In this document: piece by piece, positions 24,301-35,382 of the stretch
Layout of the letters: each line of letters begins with the position of its first letter
Numbering within the stretch: position 1 is the first letter of the stretch
Position numbers and translations under genes: made by a program
From: Prunella strophiata
Taxonomy: Eukaryota > Chordata > Aves > Passeriformes > Prunellidae
DNA: 64,000 bases
Direction: 5' to 3'
Assembly: GCA_036583965.1 (NCBI GenBank)
Contig: JAZBQD010000034.1
Span: 10,170,040 to 10,234,039 of the forward strand
Notes under the pieces: generated by a model
The model's database searches: none
What the model saw: the letters and a program-made list of their open reading frames with translations, nothing else
Told to the model about the DNA's origin: nothing

Positions 24301-27300
24301 TTACTCACCAGGTTCAACTCAGGGGTTTTTGAAAGCAATTTCACATAGGCCCCACCACACTCTATTCCATTTTGGAAGTTTACTTCATACCTAATTTTAG
24401 TTTTGGATAGAAGAGGGGAGAGCACACGTTATACATGAGGAAAAATTATTTTTGTAATACACAATTACAAGTTTGTCAGTACAAATTAACAGTAACACTG
24501 TTTTGTTGTTGTTTGCTTTAAGTCACTTACCCAGTGAATATTGAAGATACCATCATATAGATACATAAAGATATAAGGACTAAGAAAATATTCACAAGAG
24601 CCTGAGAAACAGTTAAAAATTTTGAAGATTTAGAAGAATTAACCTGACAGAAGAGATTAAAAAATTGAGTGCTGGCCTGGACAATAATGACCTAGAAGTA
24701 GAGGAGGAAGAAAAAGCTATCCAATATATGACATTTCAACAGAGATTGAGGCAAGCTAATTATTTTCCCCACAACTACTACAGTAGACAGACAACTCAAT
24801 TTGCAAGACTACAAAGCAAAAACAATTGGATTTTAGGAGAAGCCCCTTTAGGGTTATAAGCACACAACAGTATTTAGGGATGCCAAGGAGCCTGAAAAAG
24901 GCAAAACATCTCTGTCAGGAATAAGCTAAATATGCTTGATCCTCTTACAATGCCAGCAGCTAGAGTGGATGACCACTGGGCTTTATTTTTAGCCTTGTAT
25001 TTTGAGCCAAAACTAAACAGTGCAAAGCAAAGTGACCAATTCATTATCTTGTGCAAATACAAATTAATTTACTCTTTGTTTAAAATTGAGAACATCACTA
25101 GTAGTGCACAATTCAACTGTTCTCACTGAATAATGTTTTTCCCCTGACTTGCTAGTCTAACACACATGCAAGCAGATTCTTCTACAACAGCTGTGACCTA
25201 TGTAAGGTGTTCATCTTCCATGGCAAATGAACTAAGACACAGGAAGGAGGAAACAAATGCATCTTTACCTCTCTGTCCATTTCCCCTCAGAAACAGGGGG
25301 TAGTTTACTGTATAAGAAAGTGCACTGACCTACTTACAGACCAGCATTCGTTCAAAAGGACAAGGACTTCCACAATTAGCAGTACAAAAGTCAGTTGCCT
25401 GACCTTGTTACTACAATTAAATCAAGTGAACTGAAGCCACAAGACAGGTTAACAAGTCTAGTTTGCAGAGACTTCTTTCTTTTCCAGGCTTCAGAAGGAC
25501 CCATGCTGTTACTAACTCCCCACTTTGGGAATATGGGTTACTATTTTACTCTTACTCAAAACAGTGTAATAATATGTTACAGCATCTTGTGTTATACTGA
25601 CCCCCCCCAGTCAACAAAAGCTCAGTTATGGAAGTAACTTTAGCTTGCTATCATGTCACCCTGGAATCAACAGAACACCAAATTATTCTTTACTTACTGT
25701 ACAATAAGGGGTTTGGTATCAAACACAAATGGCTTGTAAAGTTTGGACGAAATTGCATGATGCTTGGCTCGGGTTACCATTACAAGCCCTTTGTCTCCTG
25801 GAAGCTTCGTGTCCTTCATGTCTTGGACTTCCCACTTACCTGGGGAAGGAAATGGACCAAATGCTCATTTATCTTAAAATCTGAGTGGATATTTTGTTTA
25901 AATCAGAACTACAATTTTATATTGTTAGCCAGGTATATAAACATCCCTCTCATTTTCTTCAGTGAATATAATTTTAGCTGAGAAACAGAAAAGAAAGACT
26001 TGCACTGCTTTTTCATACATAACAAACAGCATCAGAAACATTTACCATCCAAAACCTGGACTGGACTCACCATCGTATTTGGCAATCTCATCATCTGTAT
26101 CATCCTTCTTGGCTTTGGAAAGGATCCATCTAGAAGACAGACATCCAATGGTTGGAAAACCATTTCCCCCCCACCACACACACACACAAAAAAATCCTGC
26201 CATTAAGATAAGGTAGCCCTAGCTGTTTCATGACTACATCCCAGAATCTTGATCCCTTGAGGAGTTCTGTTCCCAAACCCGCAAACTTTTCTGTGTTTGC
26301 CATTTCCCACCCCAAAGTAGGAACAAGGCCTCGTGAGCAAGTACCTTGCTCCTGAAAAAAAAAAAAAAAAACCAACAACCCAAACCAGAAGTAGCACCTT
26401 ACCATCCTCACATTACCTGAGGAAAGCAAAAAAGCCACATGTAATGGCCTCACCTCTCCGTTATTACTAGAACTTAAGGAAATACTGGTTTAACTCAGCA
26501 TCTGAACATCTAGCCTCAAGAAGTCATTGTGTTATCCCAACTGAACAGGGGCCCTTTGATTCCGCTTTGAATAACACAAGTTCTGCAGGGAGGGCTTCAT
26601 TGCCTTTCACCAAGATTTTACATTATTTGCTGTACCAAATCACCCTTCAGATTATACTCACCCATCCAGAGTTCCTTTATCAAAAGATTCTGCAAAATAC
26701 ACTTCACCAGTTGGGACAGGGGCCCTGTAAGTAACCTATAGGAAAAGGGGGGCATTTATGACACATTCTTTATTCTACAGAAATACAGGTAAATGTATTT
26801 CTACAGAAATACATGTAGAGCTCACACTCCCTCCTACATTCAAGTACAGCTCGCCTGGACATTCTTGAAGCATAAACAAAGAAATTACATAAATACTGCT
26901 GCTTGTGCCAAGTTGTTGTGCTCTTGTTTGCAACTAAAACTCAAGAATATACCTAACTGGAAATTTTAGCAATAACTCCTGATAGTCACATCACAGATTT
27001 CAAGGATAGATCTAGGTCTTCTGGAAGAACATGGGGGACATGCAAACAGGAAGAAAGAAGCCAACCTTAATTCCAAGCCCTACTCCCAGATCTTAATCTT
27101 TAATAACATTACAACAGGTTAAGAAAATAAAGACAACTCTGATCAGACTCACATTAACCAAAACAGAAGCAGTAATTCAATTGTTAAAAGAAATTCTATG
27201 CCAAACCTTTGGAGCTGGAGGAGCACTGCTTGTTTCAGACTTTGACTCTTCTACATCCTCAATACCATCATCCAAGTCATCCTCAATATCAACTACATCA

Positions 27301-27392
27301 TCAGCATCATTGTCTTCATCCGTATCATGTGCCTGGACAGCAAGGATCCCAAGGGCTAGCAGGGTCACACACAGTAGCCATTTCAGCTCCAT
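18257..27392 (-). CDS. CANX: Calnexin, complete coding region in 14 exons
   Basis: Calnexin is the ER membrane lectin chaperone that binds monoglucosylated N-glycans on folding glycoproteins and works with ERp57. Coding exons, 5' to 3': 27392-27207, 26735-26662, 26129-26071, 25839-25698, 24390-24309, 23171-22979, 22069-21880, 21169-21056, 20602-20446, 20142-19927, 19490-19371, 19284-19146, 18986-18898, 18310-18257. They sum to 1815 bases (604 aa plus stop) with every phase consistent. The product has a signal peptide (about 1-21), globular lectin domain (about 63-270), P-domain with repeated PD..KP.DWD and G.W....I.NP.Y motifs (about 275-410), return to the lectin fold, one membrane span (about 485-507) and an acidic cytosolic tail ending RKPRKD (mammals RKPRRE). 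Human calnexin is 592 aa. The reading frame is intact. Confidence 0.98.
18898..18986 (-). CDS. CANX: CANX exon 14: acidic cytosolic tail
   Basis: Encodes [20 protein letters not shown] and [10 protein letters not shown]; includes the conserved SQEEE casein-kinase-2/ERK-type phosphosite region. Acceptor CTTGAAG|AGAAGC follows a poly-T tract; donor GAG|GTAAGA. Confidence 0.92.
19146..19284 (-). CDS. CANX: CANX exon 13: acidic cytosolic tail
   Basis: Encodes [32 protein letters not shown] and a run of Glu from repeated GAG codons, ending EEKL. The GAG run is a length-variable trinucleotide tract. 139 bases. Confidence 0.95.
19371..19490 (-). CDS. CANX: CANX exon 12: transmembrane segment
   Basis: Encodes [18 protein letters not shown] followed by a 21-residue hydrophobic span ([19 protein letters not shown]) and SGK. 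The juxtamembrane CC pair is palmitoylated in mammalian calnexin. 120 bases, phase 0 at both ends. Confidence 0.97.
19731..19758. repeat. Perfect 12-bp inverted repeat with 4-bp centre
   Basis: AGTAACTAAGAG, then AGTA, then CTCTTAGTTACT, inside the CANX intron between exons 11 and 12. Hairpin or cruciform capable; no known role. Confidence 0.85.
19927..20142 (-). CDS. CANX: CANX exon 11: end of P-domain and C-terminal lectin helix
   Basis: Encodes [20 protein letters not shown], then [20 protein letters not shown] and [19 protein letters not shown]. The LELWSM..DI.FDN.I block is a calnexin/calreticulin signature. 216 bases. Confidence 0.97.
20446..20602 (-). CDS. CANX: CANX exon 10: tip and type-2 P-domain repeats
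   Basis: Encodes [20 protein letters not shown] and type-2 repeats [20 protein letters not shown] and [12 protein letters not shown]. The paired Cys of KCETAPGC form the conserved P-domain tip disulfide. 157 bases, ends in phase 0. Confidence 0.97.
21056..21169 (-). CDS. CANX: CANX exon 9: P-domain repeats
   Basis: Encodes further type-1 repeats: [20 protein letters not shown] and [18 protein letters not shown]. Borders CTCCAG|GGATGA and GATTG|GTAAGT; 114 bases. Confidence 0.97.
21880..22069 (-). CDS. CANX: CANX exon 8: start of P-domain
   Basis: Encodes [20 protein letters not shown], then [20 protein letters not shown] and the first type-1 P-domain repeats ([20 protein letters not shown]). 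Calcium-binding, ERp57-arm region. 190 bases, ends in phase 2. Confidence 0.97.
22979..23171 (-). CDS. CANX: CANX exon 7
   Basis: Encodes [40 protein letters not shown] and [20 protein letters not shown]. The Cys of PDKCGED is the second half of the lectin-domain disulfide; the IMFGPD and HFIFRH blocks are calnexin/calreticulin family signatures. 193 bases. Confidence 0.97.
24309..24390 (-). CDS. CANX: CANX exon 6
   Basis: Encodes [20 protein letters not shown] and KTPELNL. The Cys of IECGG is the first half of the conserved lectin-domain disulfide, and the YVK segment is in the glucose-binding site. 82 bases, ends in phase 0. Confidence 0.96.
25698..25839 (-). CDS. CANX: CANX exon 5
   Basis: Encodes [20 protein letters not shown] through ARVTRAKHH-type lectin-domain sequence ([19 protein letters not shown]) to DTKPLIVQ. 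Borders CCCCAG|GTAAGTGGG and TTGTACA|GTAAGT; 142 bases. Confidence 0.96.
26071..26129 (-). CDS. CANX: CANX exon 4
   Basis: Encodes [20 protein letters not shown]. Borders TTCTAG|ATGG and ACGATG|GTGAGT; 59 bases. Confidence 0.96.
26662..26735 (-). CDS. CANX: CANX exon 3
   Basis: Encodes [20 protein letters not shown] and GTLDG, the start of the lectin beta-sandwich. Borders CTATAG|GTTACT and GGATGG|GTGAGT; 74 bases, ends in phase 2. Confidence 0.96.
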
Positions 27393-27395
27393 GTT
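27207..27395 (-). CDS. CANX: CANX exon 2: start codon and signal peptide
   Basis: The ATG is at 27392-27390, three bases after the acceptor (TTTATTCAG|AACATGG). It encodes [20 protein letters not shown] plus an Asp/Glu-rich N-terminus ([21 protein letters not shown]) typical of mature calnexin. The donor AAAG|GTTTGG is weak at +3 to +6, but the reading frame into [14 protein letters not shown] fixes the border. 62 codons, phase 0. Confidence 0.95.
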
Positions 27396-30300
27396 CTGAA
27401 TAAACAGGACAAGGCAAAGTGGTCAAGCCAGCACTGCATGCAGAGCAACACGATGCTTCTCGGTACAAATCCGAGCATCCAAGGCAACAGGTGAAGTGCA
27501 AACTTCTCTCTCCAGCTCTGTTATTTACAGCATCTGCCTGAGACAGCTCTAAAAGCTGGGGAGGAACACAACATAAAGCTAAGTATTTAATACCAAACAG
27601 ACATTAACTGAGTGGAGAACCACATGTACATGTTCTGCAGATCATGCTGCAGAAGTGTCATAATTTTGCTCTTACACTGCCACAGCCCACAAGCAGGACA
27701 GCAGACACATACATGACACCACAACATATGTGGCTGTAAAAGCCTAAAAAGAAAATCTCTTTCAGGCTTATGAAGGACTTTAAATACACCATGCAGGAAC
27801 TCAAACTTCCATTCAGTCCAGAAACTGAAATAAAATTTTCTATTTTATTCAAAAATAGTAATTTTTTGCAGAGTAATCAATCCCTATCTCCTGTTCAAGA
27901 TATTTTTTGTGCTTTCAAATGCAGAGCTCTGGTGTTTTAAGTAATCAAACTCCTTCCCCACGTTTTATTGTAGAATTTCTGTCAACAGTCATTGCCACTA
28001 CTGGCAGATACCTATAAGCAGCTTGAAGCTCCTGGAAACTGCCACTTGATTCAACTCCCTTCTTTCAATCTCTAATTTAACAAGATGACCAAAGAAAGAG
28101 TAGCTGTTAACTGAAGCCTTATAGAATTAATATATCACACCTAAACTAATTCATAAGGTGCTCAGCACATTGTCACACCTAAAACACGATAGATATTGGC
28201 AAGCTGCAGCTTAAAATATCTTCTAAGTAAAATGGGTTTCAATTTGACTTTCCTCCGAGAAAAACAAGATCACTGCATCTTTAGGTTGATACAGAATTCC
28301 ACACTCGCACAACTCTACTCAGTTTTACCTGCCCAAAACCCTCACAACAACAATCTGCACCTTGCTCATCTTTTCTCCTTTGAATCCCACTCCAAATTTT
28401 CCTCCCAAAACACGAGGTATAACTGAGACTGATTTTTTTTTGAGAACAAGTATAAAACCAAATATTCCCCTCCTCCTTCCCTTAAACTCCTACCTCACAA
28501 TGTAGCCCTGCAGACTTCAAACATAACTCAAGCAGAGTTAACAGTGCCTGTAGGGGCTTAAAATCATGCTAGGAAACAAACTTTCAACTTTCCAAAGCAT
28601 GTTTAGGCAACTAAGAGTTTACATTCTCAAAAGCTTATCAGCATTATCCTAATTTTCCAAGACTACGCTGCATACTAGATCTACCATTCTCAGATTATTC
28701 TTTAACCTACTTCTAATGACAGAGGATTTTAAAACTTCATAAGCTGCAGTTTTATAACTACAACAAAATTGTATTTTAAAGACTTGAGCTGAGGTCACGT
28801 CCAGTTTGTCACCACAGGAACACGCAATTGCAGCCAGTTTTCCAACAATAGTTATGGCCTTGAGGATTATGGTTCAAATGTGTGCGCACAGACCTCCCCC
28901 ACTCAGTTCAGGCAACTGCACCCAAACACCTCTGAGCCAAAAGGACAATCATTCCAGAAGGAATAGCTGACAAAAACTTCCAAGGGCTGTTATATATGAG
29001 CAAAGCTTGTTTGCTTAATGCACAGTGTACAGCCAAAACTGGAAACCGTTTCAGACCCCAAAAGAGCTTGTAGCTCTTAATATTAGTGTGAGAGCCACAA
29101 GACAAAACCAAGGACTGAAAACGGTCAAGCAGACATCAGCACCCTTGGAGCTGCAAATTCTTCTTGCACAGATAATGTGTTCTTTGAATAAACTCATATC
29201 CCACCAGCATAAAAGCAGTACAGAAACAAGAGCCTGAAACTTCATCTGAAAAAATGACCTTTAGAGCTCTGGATGTGCCTTGAGTGACTGAAACAATCAT
29301 GGATGACATGGCACAAAAACACCTTTCCATGGAAAGGGTTTCATTTTGTCTTACCTTACCAATAAGGCTTCACTAAATATTTTTAAAATAGAGCTAAATT
29401 CAGGAAGGATAATACAGTTTTATAAGTGCTTTCAAATTATACTATAAAGATAGAATGAGCATGTCATTATTTGGAAAGTGATATGACAAAGTTAATCTTA
29501 AAAATATACCAAAGTTAAAAATGAGCCAATTCTTTCCTTTCCTAAAGGAAGGAGGTTCTGCACCCCTCCTCCCAACCTTGTGCAAAGGGTATTAATGGTT
29601 TAGCATGCAAGTAATCCTTTAAGTAATCTCACCAGTAGCCAACCAGCATGAAAGTTTTGGTGAAAGAATTAAATCATCCCCCACAACTTTCCTGCCAGCA
29701 CTGACTCCATATGTAATAATTACCTACTTCACAATCCCACCTCAACTACAACCCTTTGAAAATATTTGTCAGCAGCAAATGGACTTTGGTAAATGCTCAC
29801 ACCCAAGTGGCAAAGCCACATGGCCTCAGAAATTCTTCTGCCAAAGCATCTTAGTGAAACCAGACAATTCTGCCAGGGACCACACAGCATGGGCAGAAGT
29901 CTGCTGCTGCTGCATGTCTGTGCTCCTGACACAGCCACAGGTATCTACCCTGCTACACTTATCATTTAATGCTCTGTCTGAATTTGAGGCCTTGCTGAAC
30001 CTCATTCTAGGGGAGAATGTATTTCATGGTCGAGTTGCCAAGCAAGTTTCATGACCCTCACCAAAATAAAAAGAAAGCTAAAAAGTCTGAAGGGAAGCTA
30101 ATCCAGTTTCATGTCCTTACCTCTTTACAGTCATTGGCAAGCAGTTGTCACAAGTTTATATCCCAGCAGAAAGCTGCTTAGGACACTTCCTATATATTAA
30201 ATCAGTCCCAAATTCAACATAAGCTACCATTCATATACCTTGAGTACAGACTGGTAGCTTCTTCTGCAACTGCCAGTTATCATGCCAAACTCCTTATTCT

Positions 30301-33300
30301 GTTTAACCTGAAACAATATAAAAAGCTGACTAAATTATAGAAAAAAGCCCCTATGTTCTCAGAAGAGCAATTTAAGTGAAACACACATTTTCGATATTTA
30401 AAAAGCTATTTCTATCCATAATGGATGTACTGCTACAGGAAAAAAATTCCAATTCACTTTACACAATCCTTAGGGACACAACATAAACACAACAACGTCC
30501 TAGTAAATTAGGTTATTCCTAAATAGAAGAGGAGGGAAGGGGGAGAGAGATGAAACAACTCAGGTTTCACACAAAACAGGCATAAATCAATTTTTCAGTG
30601 GAACTTTAAGTTGCTGGCAACTACAAGTGTTCAGTTAGCCACCTCAAATGTAGTCTAACCTTCAGATACTCTCACCTACTCTATCATGATCAGACTTCTC
30701 CCTTAAAAAGCGTCCAATTTCCAAGCAATTACCATCCTTAGCCATTTTTGACTCTGCCTGTACCTCCCTTCTTCAGGTTAAACTGTGCAGTAGTTCTGAA
30801 GGTTGGTGTATTTCTGATAATGCAACTGCCAAAAGCCATTAACAAAGGAACACTTTCATAATAGGTGAGAGCTTCTGACGTCTCCATTCTACTTCAGTGT
30901 AACCATCATTTTCACCATAACAACGTTTCAAGTCAGAGATAACAACTCCATGTACTCTTTTTTTTTTAAATAAGGTCTTCAGTCACTTACAGACATTGGC
31001 ACACCACTCAGATTGAAGGGAAAACCACTGCAATCTCAAAGTTTGAGATTGTCAGTGCCACACATTACCTGTTCTCTCTGTACACACCCATGGCCGGCTT
31101 CTACCCCAGAAACCTTCAGAGCTGACATTTAAGCACTGTGCACCTGACTGTCAAAAGGCAGGAACATTTTACCCCAGTATTTGTAAGATCTATAGCAGTG
31201 TGCTGGAAACAGTCTCCTGGAACATCTGCACCACAGACTACTTTTTCACAAAGTAAAATCAAAACCAAAATGGAGTAGGATTCAGAAACAGAATCAGGAT
31301 TTCACCTCAAAAGCACAACTCCTACCACGTAAGACTAAGTGATTGCTACCTTTGGAGTTCAAGGTTTTCAAGAAAGTCATGCATCTTCAAAGATTAATTT
31401 TTATTTAGAATTCCCCTTTTTCTAGGCATAAAGGAGAAAGTTCTTCTTTATTATTGGTACAACACTGGAAGCACTCAACAGACAGTTGTCACTACTCTCC
31501 CTAACATACATGTCTCCTGGAAGAGAATGAAATTGCCCATAGAAAGGATCTTCAAGTCCTCTGCTAGCATTCTTCCAGAACATACTGTTTAGTAACTTCC
31601 CTGTCAGGTCAAACAGAGCCTGCAAAACCAGTTTAATCATCTCCTTGGTTACTAATCTATTTCAGTGGTTCATCAAGCCAATTCTTAATACAGCATATTT
31701 CAGAATGTATAACTACATTTGACTGGTTACTGGCTATCTGGTTTACTACTTACTCTTTTATAAAAATAATTAAGAGTCAGAGGAAATAGATCTTATTCTA
31801 ATAAGTCACTTACTATAAACAACACCTAGGCAATTTAACTGGATGAGCATCAATGGTTTCTCTTTCAGCAGTACCTGAAGTCTCAGCTGAGTGACTTAAG
31901 CAAAGGAAGAACGAAACCCACTAGTAAAGTCCTGTGCTTCCAACACTGGGTTTCAGTGTGGTATTCACAGCAGAAGCACGCCAGGGAAAACAAGCACAAC
32001 AGTCTCATGCAAGGCAAGAGTTAGGGAAGAAAAATTTAAAGTCAAACATAAAGATAATTTATAACAACACAAAAAAAATTGCAAGGAGACAAGAACAGAA
32101 AGGCTGAGACAGAGATATACGTTTTCCCTCTCAAATGAGAGTTCTGTGGGTTTTAAGCAAAGGCTCAGTTACCCTACTTGGTAGTGTACTAATTTCCTAA
32201 AGTCAGAACTACTGAAGAGCAGAGGAAACCTCTTCTACATCTCACAATCCCTCTGCCTTCCACATCCTGCCTCCTCTGCGGTGCCAGGGTAACTGTTTAC
32301 ACAGCCTCATGATGAACCAGCCGCTGGTTTAAGATGGCTCGAAGTCCTTCTGCCATGTTATTTTAACCCTGAATCAATACCCCAGGCCAACCCAGCAGCA
32401 AAAGCAAGAAGAGTTGTAGCAGTACCAGCACAAGTAAGTAGCCAAGGATAGAGGAAATAAAGCTGATGGCAAGCAGAGCCAGCTCAATACCACAGTTTCA
32501 AGAGCAGGTCTGTCACCTGCACCTGTCTTAGGCAGATTTGGGGGATGGATACCATGGTGAAGCTGAAAACTGTGTGGCCAAATACTTTAATTTCAACAAC
32601 CAGTACAGTGCCTCAGCACCCCTTGAAAGGGGATATAATAAAATTATTTTCATGTATATACAACTCATATAGTGCAGACAACACTTTCTCCTCTGAAATA
32701 CTATTTTTCAGCTGGACAGCTTCCAGTATTGTGAAGATTCTGCCTTTAACATCATAACTCAATGAACAGCAGACAAGGCTAAAGAAAACCACCTTACTAA
32801 CAAGAGGAGAGGCAAGAACTATCCATGGTGGTGTTTTACCTTCCTGCATTCTTTTTTTTTTTTTTTCCCTTCCCTTAAGTAAGGAGAGGCTGGCATACAC
32901 TTCTACATGAGGAAGAAGTCTCCTGGAAAGGATTAGCCAAACCTCTCCTGGAGACCCCCACAAAAAAAAAACCAAAAAAAAAAACAACTGCCTCCTGTTT
33001 GGGTTGTAGAGAGCACAAACCAGGCAATGGATTAGGTGTGAAAAGGGACAGCAACAAAGCTTGCTTTTAATAGGCATGTCAAATATGCCAGTTTCTAAAA
33101 ATAATGTACTACAGTGCAGATACAGTACAGAAGCAAAAAGCAGATACTGTTTGTCAGCACAGATATCCTTCCTGCAGAACTGGAAGTCCTTGGAGGGTAA
33201 GACAGAACCAAGAGGCTTTTTGACCTCAAAACAGATGGGCTACTAGGAAAATTGTATTAGTGGGGACAGATATGGAGGGACCCCAAGATCTTTGAGACCA

Positions 33301-34757
33301 TCACACCTAGAAATCAATTCAAATTTGCCCTGCTACAGAACTGATTCCAGCAAGAACAGGCTGCCACCATGATTACTATAAGAAGCAGAAAATCAAAGGC
33401 CAGAAAAGGAAGTAAAAGGCAGAGCTAAGTACAAGTCTCACTGCATTCTCTGTAAAGGATTTATTCATTTACTCAGGGGGAAAGTGCTACAGCACACCAA
33501 ATGAGAGGGTAATCTGATGGAATTTCTTACTATTTTACACTAGATTCCCTTCCCAAGAGGCCAGTTGATCCCAAAAAGCAGTTTACATATCATACACAGC
33601 TTCTGATGCTGCCTGTAAATTGTACAAGTATCTTCTTCATAATGTTTTTTTAAACTAGAAATACTAGAAGTTAATACAAACACCAACTTTTACTCAGACT
33701 TTTCCCTAATTTTATTTTTGCATAAGCCCATCAAATACCGCCAAATTAATAATAAAGTGGTCTTTGAAGTCAGGTACCTCAGTGTGAATCTAGAGTAATA
33801 TATATACCAACCTATATTTAACCACTATTTTATCTGCATTAGCTCATACATTATTATAGTTCTGCTATCTCTTTGCAGTACTTTAGCAACAACCAAAACC
33901 CCAACGTGCAAGACTGTCCCATAAAACCCATGTGATAACTATGCTTACTTGACGACGTGAAGTCAACACACTACATTTAGAAATACATTACATGCCTAGA
34001 GACCAGTTTTCAGACATCTAACATACTCTAAATAAGTTCCAGAAAGAGTTTTCCAGATGATCTGCAGAAGCTCTGCAGCATTAATTATGTTAACACTGAT
34101 CATTTTGAGGTCTGGACCTTTACCATTACTACTGCCATTAATGCATGTCCATTTCCCTTCACAACCAAATCACCTGCAGAATTTCTCCTTCTGTAGCCTA
34201 GAAAGTTCTAACCACAAATCTGCATGTGAAAGTTCACACTTCAGAATCAATACAGATAAGAAAGCAGTGTGCTGTAAACGCTTTAATTCAATGGTGTGGG
34301 GTTTTCTTTCTTTTAAAAGCACACAATACAATCGTCAGCCAGAAAGGAGAAATGAGATGTCATTTATACACTATTTTACAGACACCCGATGCGAACCATA
34401 TTTGGGGGACAAAAATCAAAGCAGGCATTTCAATTCCTTTAAATTCTCAGATCTTCCTGCTGCAGATTCCTCGCCTGCATTTCACCTGTTGGGACTCCAG
34501 CTCCGCGCCATGAGCTCCCCCCTTCCAGAGGCTTCTCCTTCCCCTCGTACAGCCCCAACCAGGCCTACGCCATGCTCTCCTGATCTGCCTTTGCAGGGCT
34601 TCATGGGGAGCACATTCAAGATTATTTCCGACATGGAACACGCAGCCAGATAAAACCACGCGCTGCCCACATCTACGTGCGACCCTCGCCTCCCTCCCGG
34701 CTCCACCACGCGGCCCCAGCGCCAGCCGCTGCCCGGAGCGGCGCTCCCAGAACTTAC
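27396..34757 (-). other. CANX: CANX intron 1
   Basis: Long intron between the non-coding first exon in the CpG island and the exon with the start codon. The upper border is uncertain because more than one donor is possible (34758, 35111 or 35156). It contains a near-perfect hairpin at 31026-31057 and A/T homopolymers (about 32850-32866 and 32960-32985). No exon is supported. Confidence 0.75.
31026..31057. repeat. Near-perfect 15-bp-arm inverted repeat
   Basis: CACTG-CAATCTCAAA, one G, then TTTGAGATTG-T-CAGTG: 10 perfect pairs around a single centre base, then one bulge and 5 more pairs. The loop is too small for a microRNA precursor. Confidence 0.8.
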
Positions 34758-35110
34758 CAGAAGAGCCGCCGCTCCCCCCAGGCCGCTCCGAGCCCTGCGG
34801 GTGCCGGGCGGGACCCGGCGCCGCCGCCGCAACCCCGCGCCCGCCCCCGGCCTCAGGGGCCTCTCCGGGCCGTCCCTCTCGCCCTGACTCCGGAGGGTGC
34901 CCGCCTCCTCCCACCCCCGCGATGGGGCCGCGATCACGCACGGGCCGCCCACCCCCCAGGGCCCAGCAGCGCCCCGCCGCACGCCCCACGACAGGCCGGG
35001 CTCCCCCACCGCCTCACGCCGCGGGCGAGTCCTTTCCCCGCTCCCCCGCCCCGATGTTCCGGAGGCGCAGCGGCTGCGGAGGGAGGGCACGGACGGACGG
35101 ACACACTCAC

Positions 35111-35215
35111 CCTCCGCCGCTCCGGCCGCCGCCGCCGCCGCCGGGCTGCCCTCACCTCCGTCACGTGCCCGCGCGCCCGCCGCCGCCCGCCTATCTGCCG
35201 CGCGCCAGCCCCACC
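35111..35215 (-). other. CANX: Candidate CANX non-coding exon 1
   Basis: A strong donor, GCGGAGG|GTGAGT (minus strand), ends at 35111, roughly 130-300 bp downstream of a CCAAT cluster. Alternative donors in the same island end exons at 35156 (GGAG|GTGAGG) and 34758 (TTCTG|GTAAGT). The start at about 35215 is a guess from promoter spacing. Confidence 0.4.
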
Positions 35216-35301
35216 CCCGCCTCACGGCGCTCAGCATCTCCCATTGGCGGACAGCGCGCCCGTCCGCCCCGCCCAGCCGCCGGCTATGCGCTCTGATTGG
35301 C

Positions 35302-35309
35302 TGACGTCA
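35302..35309. promoter_or_regulatory. CANX: Palindromic CRE (TGACGTCA)
   Basis: TGACGTCA lies directly after a CCAAT box (35296-35300) in the CANX promoter; a possible CREB/ATF site. Confidence 0.7.
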
Positions 35310-35363
35310 CCGCCGCTCAACAGCTGGCCCGCCTCTAAACACGCCCCCAACGGCGCTGCCCTT

Positions 35364-35382
35364 CGTGGAGCGCTGTCATTGG
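35364..35382 (-). promoter_or_regulatory. CANX: Exact ER stress response element (ERSE)
   Basis: The minus strand reads CCAAT, nine bases (GACAGCGCT), then CCACG. This is an exact match to the CCAAT-N9-CCACG consensus bound by NF-Y and ATF6/XBP1 in ER chaperone promoters, in the CANX orientation. Confidence 0.88.

Noticed and set aside
31026..31057. MicroRNA precursor at the CANX intron 1 hairpin
   Set aside because: The loop is a single base and the arms are too short.
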